Positions 1-8,778 of a stretch of DNA of 64,000 bases are shown in pieces. Below the pieces are notes generated by a model. That model was not told the origin of the DNA. It did not search any database and saw only the letters and a program-made list of their open reading frames with translations. The stretch's first letter is position 1. Each line of letters opens with the position of its first letter. Source of the DNA: FEN-1297 sp963843605 (GTDB taxonomy: Bacteria; Bacteroidota; Ignavibacteria; Ignavibacteriales; Ignavibacteriaceae); contig CAWJLA010000001.1 of the NCBI GenBank assembly GCA_963843605.1, positions 1,550,001 to 1,614,000 of the forward strand, in the 5' to 3' direction. A program made the position numbers and the translations under genes.

Positions 1-2562
1 AACCAGTCAAAAGCGCTTGAATTTTACAGGGGCGCAATTAAAATATTTGTCGCCAAGAATGATTCTATTACCATTACGAGTTTAACGTGGAAAATAGGAA
101 AGATTTTTCTCGGCTTTAAATTATATAACCAGGCTCTCGAATATGAATTAAATAGTTTGAAAATGGCGCGGAAAATAAACAGCAAAATGTGGATATATAA
201 CTCGTTAAGAATACTAACAACCATATATTACCAGAAAAACGAACCTGCCAAAGGAAAAGAATTTGCAAATAAGCTGGTATATACCGCCAGAAGAAATGGG
301 GATTACCCGTTTATATCGCTTATGTATTTCACGCTGGGAAAATATTATTACTCAAAAAAAAATTACAAAAAGGCGGTTGAAAATTTCGAATTTTCGAGCA
401 GGCTGCGCTCCGAAAATAAAGAGCCTTACGATAAACTTATTATTTCATACGAAAATCTTGGGCTATCCTACAGAAAATTAAAGGACTATCCGAACGCTTT
501 AAAATATTTTAATGCCGCCTACAATTTATGCAGGAATTTAAACTACCGGCTGTTAACCCAGCGTGTTCAAAAAGAGCTGGGGATAACTTACAAATACATG
601 GGCGACTATAAAAACTCGATTGCTTTTTTGAAGGAGAGTATAAGGACCGCCCAAATGATTAATTATCCGAAGAACATTGCATCCGGCTTTAAAGAACTCA
701 GTTTGGTTTATTCGGAGACCAAAGACTATAAAAATGCTTATGAAGTATTAAAAAAATATTTAACTATACAGGACTCGCTCTGGTCCGTCAATTATCAAAA
801 AGGCGTAGATCAATACAAAAACATATATATATCGGAAAAAAAGGCAAAAGAATTTGAGGCCCTGAAAACAAAGAGTAAAAACGAACTGCTAATTGCTTTT
901 ACCATAATTTTTATACTTTCATTACTTATATCGATTATACTTTACAGCAGATACCGTTATAAAGTACGTTCAAATAACATACTGAAAAAAAATGCGGATG
1001 AAATTTCGAAAGCGCTCGAGGAAGTGAATCAGCTTAATGAAGTTTTAAAAGTTTCGGAAACAACATACAGGTATCTTTTCGAGAATAATCCTATGCCGAT
1101 GATAATTTGGGCATCCAACACTCTTAAGATTAAATCTGCAAACTTTGCAGCAATGGGGCTATACGGATATTCGCAGGAGGAATTTTTAGAGATGTCGATA
1201 AATGATGTCTTTGAAAAGAACCAGAAAGAAAAAACAAATTTCGGACAAATGTCAAAATACCTGGCAAAAATTGAAAACGTTAAACATGTTAAGAAGAACG
1301 GAATGGATATGGATGTTGAAATGATCACCCATCCGTTAATTTTCGACGGAAATAGATCTTATAATGCAATGATAAATGATGTTACCGAAAAAAAGCATGT
1401 CGAGAATGCAATAATAGAAAGCGAACGACGGCTGTCCAGAGCTCAGAAAATAGCGCACGTGGGCAATTGGGAAATAGATCTTAAAACCAAAACCGTATGG
1501 GGTTCGGAAGAAGCATTTTTAATTTACGGTTTTGACCGGAATAAAATCAGTAATCCAAGCTATGATGATATTAAAACAATTCCCGTGGAAGAAGACCGCG
1601 ATAAACTGGATACGGCTATGTTTGAACTTTTAACCATGAATAAGGAATATAATGTTGAATTCAGCGTCCACAAAAAAGACACGGACGAAATGAGAGTAGT
1701 AAAATCAACAGCCGAAGTTATAAGAAACGAGAAAGGAGAGCCGGTAAAGGTAACCGGAGTAATTAGGGACATAACGGAGATAAAGAATTACCAGAAAGAA
1801 TTAATTGAAGCTAAGGAACGCGCGGAAAGATCGGACAAACTGAAATCCGATTTCCTTGCCCAGATGTCTCATGAAATACGCAGCCCGGTTAATACCATTC
1901 TGAGCTTTACCTCGCTTCTAAAAGAAGAATTAAACGGAAATATAAACGAAGATATTGAAATCTGTTTCAATTCAATTGACAGCGGAGGAAGAAGGCTTAT
2001 CAGAACTATCGATCTGATATTAAATACGGCGGATATACAATCCGGGAAATATGAACCGTTTATGGAAAAGACGGCTCTCGGCAACGATATAATAAAAAAC
2101 CTGATCATGGAGTTTACATCGGCAGCAAATGCAAAAGGGCTGAAAATCAATTTTAATAATAATCTTGTTCAAAGCAAGCTATATCTTGACAGGTATACCG
2201 TAACTCAGATTTTTGCAAACTTAATCGACAACGCCATTAAGTACACCAAAACAGGCAGCATAGATATTATACTGAATCAATCACAGGAAGAAGTATCGGT
2301 TAAAATATCGGATACAGGCATAGGAATTTCCAAAGATTATATTCCGCGATTATTCGATCCTTTCAGTCAGGAGGAACAGGGATATGCAAGACGCTTTGAA
2401 GGCACTGGACTAGGACTGTCGCTTGTAAAAAAATACTGCGACCTTAATAACGCAATTATAAACGTCGACAGCACAAAAGGAAATGGAACAACATTTACGG
2501 TTACTTTTCCCGCGCAAATAGAGTTCAAAAATGACATTGTATCCGAGGTAGAAAATAGCTGA
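1..2562 (+). CDS. TPR-containing hybrid PAS sensor histidine kinase (5'-truncated by window edge)
   Basis: The frame is open from base 1 with no stop, and the translation upstream of the first ATG (157) already reads as TPR-like helices, so the gene starts outside the window. In order: TPR repeats (nt 1-830), one transmembrane helix (about nt 885-955), two PAS domains (about nt 1050-1400 and 1430-1770), a HisKA domain with the phospho-accepting His in 'MSHEIRSP' (nt 1870-1872), and a HATPase domain with the N box 'NLIDNAIKY', G1 'DTGIGIS' and G2 'GTGLGLS'. It should be a membrane-anchored kinase sensing through TPR and PAS modules and phosphorylating a separate response regulator. No receiver domain or cognate regulator is encoded downstream. 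The signal is unknown. Family identity is certain. Confidence 0.93.
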   Translation, partial: NQSKALEFYRGAIKIFVAKNDSITITSLTWKIGKIFLGFKLYNQALEYELNSLKMARKINSKMWIYNSLRILTTIYYQKNEPAKGKEFANKLVYTARRNGDYPFISLMYFTLGKYYYSKKNYKKAVENFEFSSRLRSENKEPYDKLIISYENLGLSYRKLKDYPNALKYFNAAYNLCRNLNYRLLTQRVQKELGITYKYMGDYKNSIAFLKESIRTAQMINYPKNIASGFKELSLVYSETKDYKNAYEVLKKYLTIQDSLWSVNYQKGVDQYKNIYISEKKAKEFEALKTKSKNELLIAFTIIFILSLLISIILYSRYRYKVRSNNILKKNADEISKALEEVNQLNEVLKVSETTYRYLFENNPMPMIIWASNTLKIKSANFAAMGLYGYSQEEFLEMSINDVFEKNQKEKTNFGQMSKYLAKIENVKHVKKNGMDMDVEMITHPLIFDGNRSYNAMINDVTEKKHVENAIIESERRLSRAQKIAHVGNWEIDLKTKTVWGSEEAFLIYGFDRNKISNPSYDDIKTIPVEEDRDKLDTAMFELLTMNKEYNVEFSVHKKDTDEMRVVKSTAEVIRNEKGEPVKVTGVIRDITEIKNYQKELIEAKERAERSDKLKSDFLAQMSHEIRSPVNTILSFTSLLKEELNGNINEDIEICFNSIDSGGRRLIRTIDLILNTADIQSGKYEPFMEKTALGNDIIKNLIMEFTSAANAKGLKINFNNNLVQSKLYLDRYTVTQIFANLIDNAIKYTKTGSIDIILNQSQEEVSVKISDTGIGISKDYIPRLFDPFSQEEQGYARRFEGTGLGLSLVKKYCDLNNAIINVDSTKGNGTTFTVTFPAQIEFKNDIVSEVENS

Positions 2563-2640
2563 TAAAACAGCTGACCTAAATCTGCCACCGGTTAGCAGAC
2601 ATTAAGTCCTAACGGGATTTTAGAATATTTTATTATAATA

Positions 2641-3831
2641 TTACAATCCCAAGGACTTTGCAATGCCTACTTCCAAACCACGCAGTTCCGCTAGTCCCCT
2701 CATTCTGCCGAACAATGAATAACCGGGGTAAATGCCTTCTCTGCTCCGATCCGGCAGCATCAGGTGGCCGTGATCCGGACGCATTGGCATCCTTGCATTG
2801 ATTCCGCCTTTATCAATACGACGCTTTTGTTCGATGAGAAGTGTTTTCATTACTTCGTAAATATCTATATCACCCTCGAGATGATTTTCTTCCATAAAAT
2901 CGCCGTTCTGATTCCTTATTACGTTTCGCAAATGAACAAAGTATATTTTATCCGCAAAGCTGGCTGCAATGTCCGTCAGATCATTTTCATAACCCGCACC
3001 GAGGGAACCGGTGCATAATGTAATGCCGTTGGAAGTAGAATCAACGGTGTTTACAATTTGAAAAAGATCGTCTTTATTACTTACAACTCTTGGTAATCCG
3101 AGCAGCGAAAATGGCGGGTCATCAGGATGAATTGCCATCAGCACTCCGGATTGCTCCGCTACCGGAATAATTTCTTTTAAAAAAGACTGCAGGTTTTCTC
3201 TAAGTTTTTTAGCACCTATGTTATCGTATTCGCTTAATGCCTTTCTGAATTCGTCAAGCGTATAAGCCTCGAGCGAGCCCGGCAGTCCCAGCAGAATTGT
3301 ATCTTTAAGTTTTTCTTTCTCTACCTCATCCAGGCCTTCGAAATATTTCTTTGCTTCATCAAATTGTTTTTGGGAATAACCTTTTTCGGCACCATTTCGC
3401 CCAAGTATAAACAAATCGAACGCTGCGAATACTTTTAATTCGAACCCGGATGTTATCGATCCGTCCTTGAATTCAACCTTTAAATTTGTTCTTGACCAGT
3501 CGAGTACCGGCATAAAGTTGTAGCAGATTATATCTATACCGCATTTACCCAAGTTTTTTATAGATCCTTTATAATTTCCGATCAATTGAAGGTAATTATC
3601 TTTTTGCTTTTTTATATTTTCGTGAACGGGAAGACTTTCGACAACGGACCACGTCATTCCTTCTGCTTCGATCATTTTCTTTCTTGCGATGATCTCTTCT
3701 TCCGTCCATATTTCACCTACCGGAATTTGGTGCAAAGCCGTAACAATTCCTGTTGCGCCGGTCTGTTTTATTTCCTTCAGCGAAATTCCGTCGTTCGGTC
3801 CGAACCATCTCCATGTTTGTTCAAATGCCAT
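2641..3831 (-). CDS. uxuA: Mannonate dehydratase
   Basis: Dehydrates D-mannonate to 2-keto-3-deoxy-D-gluconate in the cytoplasmic glucuronate/hexuronate branch. The 396-residue length is normal for UxuA. The N-terminus 'QTWRWFGPND' is the family hallmark, and the metal and substrate motifs 'HPDDPP', 'CTGSLGAG', 'HLRN' and 'RPDHGH' are all present, so the enzyme should be active. It lies 33 bp downstream of an SDR oxidoreductase that supplies mannonate from fructuronate, and both follow a perfect LacI-type palindrome, so they form a two-gene operon. No uxaC, kdgK or eda is visible nearby, so the rest of the pathway must be elsewhere. Confidence 0.96.
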   Translation of the reverse strand: MAFEQTWRWFGPNDGISLKEIKQTGATGIVTALHQIPVGEIWTEEEIIARKKMIEAEGMTWSVVESLPVHENIKKQKDNYLQLIGNYKGSIKNLGKCGIDIICYNFMPVLDWSRTNLKVEFKDGSITSGFELKVFAAFDLFILGRNGAEKGYSQKQFDEAKKYFEGLDEVEKEKLKDTILLGLPGSLEAYTLDEFRKALSEYDNIGAKKLRENLQSFLKEIIPVAEQSGVLMAIHPDDPPFSLLGLPRVVSNKDDLFQIVNTVDSTSNGITLCTGSLGAGYENDLTDIAASFADKIYFVHLRNVIRNQNGDFMEENHLEGDIDIYEVMKTLLIEQKRRIDKGGINARMPMRPDHGHLMLPDRSREGIYPGYSLFGRMRGLAELRGLEVGIAKSLGL

Positions 3832-3864
3832 CTAAAAAAATCCCTTTTAATTTATTTTAAAATA

Positions 3865-4689
3865 TTAGACTCCGCTGAAAGAACTGAAACCTCCGTCGAT
3901 CGGTATAACCGCACCCGTTACAAAACCGGCCGCATCGCTTGAAAGATAAAGAACAGTTCCGACAAGCTCATTAGGTTCACCGAATCTTTTAAACGGAGTT
4001 AAACTCATAATTGTTTTGCCTCTGTCCGTAAGCGAACCGTCGGGATTGGTGAGCAGTGTTCTGTTCTGATCCGTCAGCAAGAAGCCCGGAGCGATCGCGT
4101 TAACCCTTAATCCGCTGCCGAATTTACTGGCCATTTCAACGGCCATCCATTTGGTAAAATTATCGATCGCCGCTTTTGCGGCCGAGTATCCGACAACGCG
4201 AGTAATTGCTCTTGAAACCGCCATGGATGATATATTAATTACCGCGCCTTTTTTCTGTTCTGCCATTGTTTTACCGAATACCAGCGTGGGAAGAACCGTT
4301 CCGTGCAGATTTAAATCGGTTACTTTTTTGAACTGATCAAATTCCAAATCAAAAACAGTCTGATCCAGTCCTATAGTTGCACCCGGCATATTACCGCCGG
4401 CGGCGTTTATAAGCACATCAATTCTCGTAAACTTTGAGATGATCTTATTATTCACTTCAATTATGTTTTCCTTATCAAGTACGTTGCATTTTAAACCCAT
4501 TACCTCATCATCCGGCTTGCCGAAACTGTCCACTCTTTGTTTAAGATTTTTTTCGTTTATATCCAGAAGAACTACTTTTGCGCCTGCATTTAAAAATCCC
4601 TTTGCCATTTCACCTGCAAGTATTCCGGCACCGCCCGTAAGAACAGCAACCTTGCCTTTTATATTGAAAAGATTGTTAATGTAATCCAT
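3865..4689 (-). CDS. SDR-family D-mannonate oxidoreductase (fructuronate reductase)
   Basis: Short-chain dehydrogenase/reductase of 274 residues. The Rossmann glycine motif 'TGGAGILAG' is near residue 18, the cofactor-discriminating acid is in 'VVLLDIN', the 'NAAGG' motif and the catalytic Ser in 'ISSMA' follow, then the 'YSAAK' Tyr/Lys pair. Its tight placement upstream of uxuA is the usual arrangement of the SDR-type fructuronate reductase that replaces classical UxuB in Bacteroidota. It would interconvert D-fructuronate and D-mannonate with NAD(H). The reaction is inferred from context, because SDR sequence alone does not fix the substrate; 2-deoxy-D-gluconate 3-dehydrogenase (KduD) is the main alternative. 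Confidence 0.85.
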   Translation of the reverse strand: MDYINNLFNIKGKVAVLTGGAGILAGEMAKGFLNAGAKVVLLDINEKNLKQRVDSFGKPDDEVMGLKCNVLDKENIIEVNNKIISKFTRIDVLINAAGGNMPGATIGLDQTVFDLEFDQFKKVTDLNLHGTVLPTLVFGKTMAEQKKGAVINISSMAVSRAITRVVGYSAAKAAIDNFTKWMAVEMASKFGSGLRVNAIAPGFLLTDQNRTLLTNPDGSLTDRGKTIMSLTPFKRFGEPNELVGTVLYLSSDAAGFVTGAVIPIDGGFSSFSGV

Positions 4690-4733
4690 GAAATATCCTT
4701 TTTAGAAATGAAATCACTATTTATTCAATTTTA

Positions 4734-4749
4734 ATTGAAACGTTTCAAT
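4734..4749. promoter_or_regulatory. LacI-family operator upstream of the uxu operon
   Basis: Perfect 16-bp palindrome ATTGAAACGTTTCAAT, 45 bp upstream of the SDR start codon. A central CG flanked by A/T-rich arms ending in TTG/CAA is the typical operator form of LacI/GalR repressors, which often control hexuronate genes. No LacI-family gene lies in the window, so the regulator is encoded elsewhere. Seen directly as a palindrome; its function is inferred. Confidence 0.7.
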
Positions 4750-4860
4750 ATTATATAAATCTGACTTTAATACCAATAATACGGATTTTTATAACGAATG
4801 GATATTGTGAAAAACACCTGAAGGGATTGTTGATTTACAATTCATATAAATAATTTCTCT

Positions 4861-4942
4861 TAGTGCTTCTTAGTATCCTTTGTGCCTTCGTGGTGAAAAT
4901 TCCCTTACCACTTAGGCACTAAGTACACGCAGTTTCGCTAAG
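4861..4942. repeat. Dispersed palindromic intergenic repeat, full copy 1
   Basis: Long imperfect palindrome. Outer arms CTTTGTGCC (4878-4886) and GGCACTAAG (4915-4923) enclose inner arms GTGGT and ACCAC, with an AT-rich centre. The same design recurs at 6966-7020, and half copies occur elsewhere. It lies between the divergently transcribed uxu operon and the ABC-F gene. The rest of this 383-bp gap (4690-5072) holds the LacI-type operator and otherwise no feature I can name. Confidence 0.6.
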
Positions 4943-5072
4943 AATGCCGCCTCACTAACCGGTAATAAACTCAACCGTGCCTTTCCCGGAAAAGATTATG
5001 CCCGTTTCACTAATTTGGTTTTAAATATTTATCTTAGCATTCTGAATTTTTAATTATAATCAGATTGATATT

Positions 5073-6962
5073 ATGACGAATAACGTAATGCCTGCAATTT
5101 TAACCGCTTTAGAACTGGAAGTTCATTACGGCGAACAAATTATATTAGACAAAGCATCGCTTACCGTGCACGAAGAAGACAGAATAGGACTTGTCGGCAG
5201 AAACGGCGCAGGAAAATCTACCTTCCTTAAAATAATTTCCGGTACAATGGCTCCCGACTCAGGCGAGGTTGCAAGAAGAAAAGATCTTGTAACAGGTTAT
5301 TTATCTCAGGACTTTACTCTCGATAACTCGAAAAATATACTGCGGAATATCCTGGACGGTGCTGCCTCTGTTCTAAAACTCATCGAAGATTACAATAACA
5401 CCCCTTTCAATTCACCTAATAAAATTGTACTTGAACACAAGATACTTGAAGCGGATGCTTGGAACCTTGACAGACACATTGAGAACCTGACTGTTAAGCT
5501 CGGCGTGCCGGATATAAACAGAGACATAGTCACACTATCCGGAGGCGAAAAGCGCCGCGTGGCCCTCGCCCGTGCTTTAATATCCAATCCGGATCTGCTA
5601 ATACTCGACGAGCCGACAAACCACCTCGATACGTCTTCAATAGAATGGATGGAGAATTTTTTATCGGGCTATAAAGGTACATGCATATTTGTTACTCACG
5701 ACAGATATTTCCTTGACCGCATTGCAAACCGGATCGTTGAACTTTCCTCAGGCACATTCTTTTCTCACCAGGGTAATTACACCGATTATCTTCAAAACAA
5801 GGCCGAGAGAATAGCGATACAGGAAACGGAAGAACGCAAACTTCAGAATTTCTTAAAGCACGAACTGGAATGGATAAGACGCAGTCCCAGTGCCCGCAGA
5901 ACAAAATCCAAAAGCAGGCAGGATAATTTCAGCGAGCTTTCAAACCGCGAAAAGCTTCCGGAAGAACTGGACCCTGAGTTGATAATTCCTGAGCCGGAAA
6001 AGCTCGGGAAAAAAATAGCGGAGTTCACGGGCGTCGGCTTTAATATGAACGGAAAGAATTTGTTCGAAGGATTCAATTTTATTTTCGAACCCGGCAGAAA
6101 GCTAGGAGTAATCGGCAATAACGGTGCCGGCAAAACTACGCTGCTGAAAATAATACTGGGAGAATTATATCCAACCGACGGCAAGATAGAGATCGGGGAA
6201 AGGACTCAATTCAATTATATAGATCAGCACCGGCTGCTGCTTAACGACGAAGACACTGTTTTCAATGCAATAGGTGAAGGCAATGAAACTGTTAAATTCG
6301 GAAAACGGCAGATGAATATCTGGACATACTTAAGAAAATTTCTTTTTACGGATGATAGAATAAATACCAAAGTAGGCAAGCTCTCCGGCGGGGAAAAAAG
6401 CAGACTTACACTTGCCAAAATTTTATTGAACGGCGGAAATTTTCTTCTTCTCGACGAACCGACAAACGATCTCGATCTTCCTACTCTGAGAATTCTCGAA
6501 GAAGCTCTCATCTCGTTTGAGGGATGCCTGGTAATAGTTAGTCACGACAGATATTTCTTGAACCGTGTATGCAACGGCGTTCTGGCTTTTGAAGATGAGG
6601 GCAAGCTTTATTTCAGCGAAGGCGATTACGATTATTACATTGCCAAAAAGAAAACCAGGATTAAAGATGATAAGTCGGCTTCAGCTCCTGTAAAAAAGGA
6701 AGATACAAGAATAAAACCTTCGATTAGAAAATTAACATGGAAAGAAAAAAAAGAACTTGAGACCATAGAAGAAGATATCATCAAAGCCGAGGGGGAAATA
6801 CAAAGGATAGAAAATATATTTTCTTCGCCTGACTATTACGAAAAATACGCCGCCCAAACAAACGAATTAAATATACAAAGAGAAGAAATACAACAAAAAG
6901 TACTTGCATTATACGAACGCTGGGAAGAACTTGAGAACATAAAGAACGGTAATATTTCTTAG
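5073..6962 (+). CDS. ABC-F family ATPase (Uup-like)
   Basis: Soluble protein of 629 residues with two ABC ATPase domains and no membrane segment. Walker A motifs are 'GRNGAGKST' (about residue 43) and 'GNNGAGKTT' (about residue 350); the signatures are 'LSGGEKRR' and 'LSGGEKSR'; both Walker B motifs end in 'DEPTNHLD' or 'DEPTNDLD'. A C-terminal charged coiled coil (about residues 555-625) is the extra domain typical of Uup. ABC-F proteins act on ribosomes or on DNA intermediates rather than in transport. The gene is opposite in orientation to the flanking sugar genes and is probably unrelated to them. An alternative start is at 5088; neither start has a strong ribosome binding site. Confidence 0.9.
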   Translation: MTNNVMPAILTALELEVHYGEQIILDKASLTVHEEDRIGLVGRNGAGKSTFLKIISGTMAPDSGEVARRKDLVTGYLSQDFTLDNSKNILRNILDGAASVLKLIEDYNNTPFNSPNKIVLEHKILEADAWNLDRHIENLTVKLGVPDINRDIVTLSGGEKRRVALARALISNPDLLILDEPTNHLDTSSIEWMENFLSGYKGTCIFVTHDRYFLDRIANRIVELSSGTFFSHQGNYTDYLQNKAERIAIQETEERKLQNFLKHELEWIRRSPSARRTKSKSRQDNFSELSNREKLPEELDPELIIPEPEKLGKKIAEFTGVGFNMNGKNLFEGFNFIFEPGRKLGVIGNNGAGKTTLLKIILGELYPTDGKIEIGERTQFNYIDQHRLLLNDEDTVFNAIGEGNETVKFGKRQMNIWTYLRKFLFTDDRINTKVGKLSGGEKSRLTLAKILLNGGNFLLLDEPTNDLDLPTLRILEEALISFEGCLVIVSHDRYFLNRVCNGVLAFEDEGKLYFSEGDYDYYIAKKKTRIKDDKSASAPVKKEDTRIKPSIRKLTWKEKKELETIEEDIIKAEGEIQRIENIFSSPDYYEKYAAQTNELNIQREEIQQKVLALYERWEELENIKNGNIS

Positions 6963-7020
6963 CGCCTTTGCGCCTCCGCGGTGAAAATTTTCCTGACCGC
7001 AAAGACGCTGAGACGCAAAG
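6963..7020. repeat. Dispersed palindromic intergenic repeat, full copy 2
   Basis: Starts directly after the ABC-F stop codon. Outer arms CTTTGCG and CGCAAAG and inner arms GCGGT and ACCGC surround GAAAATTTTC. Relative to copy 1 at 4861-4942, the T-to-C changes in the left arm (GTGGT to GCGGT) are matched by A-to-G changes in the right arm (ACCAC to ACCGC). It lies between convergent genes and could also serve as a transcription stop, though there is no T-run. Confidence 0.6.
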
Positions 7021-7039
7021 TATACAAAGCAGCATTATC

Positions 7040-8704
7040 TTAAGTACCCGGCTGAACATAAGGTGCATTCTCAAAGAATTTTCTTTCGGCACCTCTGGGA
7101 TCATTCACAACCCTCGGTTTTAAATCAAAAACCATTGTCGGCCTATTCTTCAAATTGAACCTTGGCCAGTGCGGAATATAAGCGTTATCAGGGTTGCCGG
7201 TTTTTGCAAAAGCAAGAAAAGTACTGCTAATAATGTCCGCCATTTTCTGAGCATCCGCTCCGGTTCCGGTCATCGACGCTCCGTATTTTAAATTATCAAA
7301 AGCCAGCGGAATGTCGAGAGTATGGGGCGCTTTGTATTTTCCGCCTAGTACCGGTGTCTGCCAGTCAAGTTCGTAAACATAGGTTGGCGCCCCGTTTTGT
7401 TTTGTTCTTATGTCTTCCTCAACAACCAGACTTTTCCAAGAGCGTGCGGCAGTGGTAGCGGCAAAGAATACATCGCTTGCGGAATACTTCGGATATAAAT
7501 GCCTGTAAAAAGCAACTATAGAATCCGGCTTCAAGTTGCCGATAAACTTCTTTATATACTGATCAGTCTTACCCGGCAGTTCATCCCAAGTAAGATGAAA
7601 AAGCGTGGTATCGCTTCCGCCAATAAGAAATGTTGTTTCGTCGTGTGTATTTCCCAGCATCATCGGAATATCTTTTGAAACCGGAGAAGCTGCGGGATAG
7701 AAAGGATCAAAAGGAAGAACTATGCCGTCGGTAACCGGCGCAAATTGTTCGCCGCGCATTGCTTTCAGAAGTTTATCCACTGGTACTTTGTTCAGCTCGC
7801 TTATGTAGTTGCGACTGATATTTAATTTTTTAAGAATATCCAGGGCGGTATTTGTTGCATGTTCTTCGGTTCTGCCGGTAATCTGCTGACCGCTCATTGT
7901 AATTACTTTTTGAAATAGACCGTGAGCAGAAGGCATGCCCATCAGAGTTGCGCACTTTGCGCCGCCGCCGGACTGGCCGAAAATTGTTACGTTGCCCGGA
8001 TCTCCGCCGAACTCCTTAATGTTATTTTTAACCCATTTAAGTGCAAGTACAAGATCAAGCATGCCGACATTCCCCGATTCCGCATATTTCTTACCTCCCA
8101 GCTTTGCAAGGTATAGAAATCCGAAAATGTTTAATCTATGATTAACGGTAACGACAACAACGTTGCCCTTACGGCAGAGATTTACTCCGTCGTATAAATT
8201 AATATTTTCCGAGCCGCTGTTATATGCGCCGCCGTGAAAATAAACCATCACCGGACGCATTACTCCGGCGTTTAATCCCGGAGTCCAAACGTTAAGGTTT
8301 AAACAATCTTCACTTACCTTGGGGTTCTCTGGCTCGGGAAAGAATTTTAGGCTGCGTCCTTGATTAAGTGGCTGCGGAGCGATAGGTCCGAACTGCGTTG
8401 CGATGCGGATTCCCTTCCAGGGTTTCGGAGGAACAGGTGGTAAGAAGCGTCTGTTCCTCGTATCTGCACCGTAGGGGATGCCTTTAAATACAATAATACC
8501 TTGGTCGATATAACCCTGTACCTTACCTGCGGTTGTTTCCGCCACGGGTGAATTTTGTTTTTGTGCTTTTGCAAAAATAGTTGGGGTAGAAAATAAAATT
8601 AAGACGGTCATTAAACATGAAACCGCAAACATTATTCCGATAAAATTTAAGTTATATAATAATCCTCTTACAAATGTGTTTGTATAAATATTTTCTTTCC
8701 TCAT
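7040..8704 (-). CDS. Type-B carboxylesterase, secreted
   Basis: Alpha/beta hydrolase of 554 residues in the carboxylesterase type B (COesterase) family. An N-terminal hydrophobic segment (about residues 24-45, ending near 'FAKAQ') is a signal peptide or anchor. The oxyanion motif 'YFHGGAY' is at residues 155-161, the nucleophile elbow 'GQSGGG' puts catalytic Ser at 245, 'SEDCLNLNVW' is the second family signature, and a candidate catalytic His sits in 'YKAPHTLDIP'. The start at 8704 is supported by a GGAGG six bases upstream. It probably removes acyl or methyl esters from plant polysaccharide fragments, given its neighbours. The exact ester is not readable from sequence. Confidence 0.9.
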   Translation of the reverse strand: MRKENIYTNTFVRGLLYNLNFIGIMFAVSCLMTVLILFSTPTIFAKAQKQNSPVAETTAGKVQGYIDQGIIVFKGIPYGADTRNRRFLPPVPPKPWKGIRIATQFGPIAPQPLNQGRSLKFFPEPENPKVSEDCLNLNVWTPGLNAGVMRPVMVYFHGGAYNSGSENINLYDGVNLCRKGNVVVVTVNHRLNIFGFLYLAKLGGKKYAESGNVGMLDLVLALKWVKNNIKEFGGDPGNVTIFGQSGGGAKCATLMGMPSAHGLFQKVITMSGQQITGRTEEHATNTALDILKKLNISRNYISELNKVPVDKLLKAMRGEQFAPVTDGIVLPFDPFYPAASPVSKDIPMMLGNTHDETTFLIGGSDTTLFHLTWDELPGKTDQYIKKFIGNLKPDSIVAFYRHLYPKYSASDVFFAATTAARSWKSLVVEEDIRTKQNGAPTYVYELDWQTPVLGGKYKAPHTLDIPLAFDNLKYGASMTGTGADAQKMADIISSTFLAFAKTGNPDNAYIPHWPRFNLKNRPTMVFDLKPRVVNDPRGAERKFFENAPYVQPGT

Positions 8705-8778
8705 GAAAACCTCCAGGGATTAACCTTAAAGAATTACTTCGAATTTTTTATATAAAACACTTCCTAAAAAAACGACAT

